From NCBI GenBank assembly GCA_937885465.1, contig CAKZZM010000068.1, positions 1 through 5,296 of the forward strand: DNA of 5,296 bases, written 5' to 3'. This stretch comes from an uncultured Bacteroidales bacterium (lineage in GTDB: Bacteria > Bacteroidota > Bacteroidia > Bacteroidales > Paludibacteraceae). A program made the translations under genes and the position numbers. Below are positions 4,982 through 5,296 of this stretch, piece after piece. Position 1 is the first letter of the stretch; every line of letters begins with the position of its first letter. Under the pieces are notes generated by a model. The model had not been told where the DNA came from and searched no databases. It saw only the letters and a list, made by a program, of their open reading frames with translations.

Positions 4982-5296
4982 ATGAAAACGTTTCATCAAA
5001 TAAAGGCGTGGTTAAAGCATCAACTGACGGCTTGTAACACTGCGGGTTATGGTGTTCATTCTCCTTATTTGTTTTATATTGTCCGGTATGTGCTAACCGA
5101 TAGAAATCGCTATTACGTCTTCAGCGGAATTGAGCGTGAGCGTGCGCGGCTATTGAGAGCAAAGAAGGCTATTTTAGCTAATGATTACTTGACGGGGCAG
5201 CAGGGGGAAAGGCGGGTGTGTGATATCGCAGAAAAATCGCTCAAATCACCGCGCGAGGCACAACTCTTGATGCGATTAGCGGTGCTGCAGCAGGTA
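4982..5296 (+). CDS. Class I SAM-dependent methyltransferase-like protein (partial)
   Basis: Only the first 105 codons are present and the frame is open at the window end. The start MKTFHQIKAWLKHQL leads into AGYGVHSPYLFYIVRYVL (residues 21-38) and then a Tyr-Tyr and Arg/Glu-rich helix. The end of the visible part, AEKSLKSPREAQLLMRLAVL, lies at about 84-103. The pair of motifs G-HSP-LF and then A-KSLKSP----LL-RLA is what I recall from a family of Bacteroidota proteins annotated as class I SAM-dependent methyltransferases, with the SAM-binding Rossmann fold beginning just after this point. That fold is not in view, so the catalytic assignment is by resemblance only and the substrate is unknown. 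The ATG at 4982 follows a very good promoter. An earlier ATG at 4946 is in another frame and stops after nine codons. The gene is divergent from gapA and shares its promoter region. Confidence 0.65.
   Translation, partial: MKTFHQIKAWLKHQLTACNTAGYGVHSPYLFYIVRYVLTDRNRYYVFSGIERERARLLRAKKAILANDYLTGQQGERRVCDIAEKSLKSPREAQLLMRLAVLQQV

Overview
The window reads as chromosomal DNA of a Bacteroidota bacterium, most likely of the order Bacteroidales. Three things point there. The promoters fit the Bacteroidota form (TTG, about 20 bases, then TAnnTTTG). Start codons mostly lack a Shine-Dalgarno sequence. The gene content is rseC directly followed by rnfB and rnfC, an FtsK-type protein with a Bacteroidales-like N-terminus, and a SAM methyltransferase-like protein of a type I know from Bacteroidota. 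I cannot name genus or species. Nothing in the window looks like a phage, transposon or defence system.

Layout. (1) 1-414, minus: the first 138 codons of a membrane protein recognised as the N-terminal domain of the DNA translocase FtsK; the rest lies outside the window. (2) 415-615: AT-rich divergent promoter region, with a good Bacteroidota promoter on each strand. (3) 616-3515, plus: rseC, rnfB and rnfC. A 123-base gap holding a perfect 10-bp hairpin and a heptamer array separates rseC from rnfB. RnfB and RnfC overlap by ATGA. (4) 3554-3593: a bidirectional intrinsic terminator. (5) 3619-4686, minus: glyceraldehyde-3-phosphate dehydrogenase, convergent with rnfC. (6) 4687-4981: divergent intergenic region with a 52-bp nested palindrome, three phased A-tracts and three copies of the same -7 box. 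(7) 4982-5296, plus: the start of a SAM-dependent methyltransferase-like gene that runs off the window.

How the genes work together. RnfB and RnfC are the peripheral electron-input parts of the Rnf (ferredoxin:NAD+ oxidoreductase) complex: RnfB receives electrons from ferredoxin and RnfC carries the FMN and NAD(H) site. RseC is the small membrane protein that commonly accompanies this locus. GAPDH makes NADH in glycolysis, so it shares a cofactor pool with Rnf, but it is transcribed on its own and I infer no operon link.

The most notable point is what is missing. In the usual order rnfBCDGEA, the membrane subunits D, G, E and A follow rnfC directly. Here a strong terminator lies about 40 bases after rnfC and an unrelated convergent gene follows. 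The locus is therefore split or reduced. Other points worth a look are a 33-bp tandem repeat expanding the RnfB tail, an additional cysteine that completes a ferredoxin motif in RnfB, and two palindromic intergenic elements.
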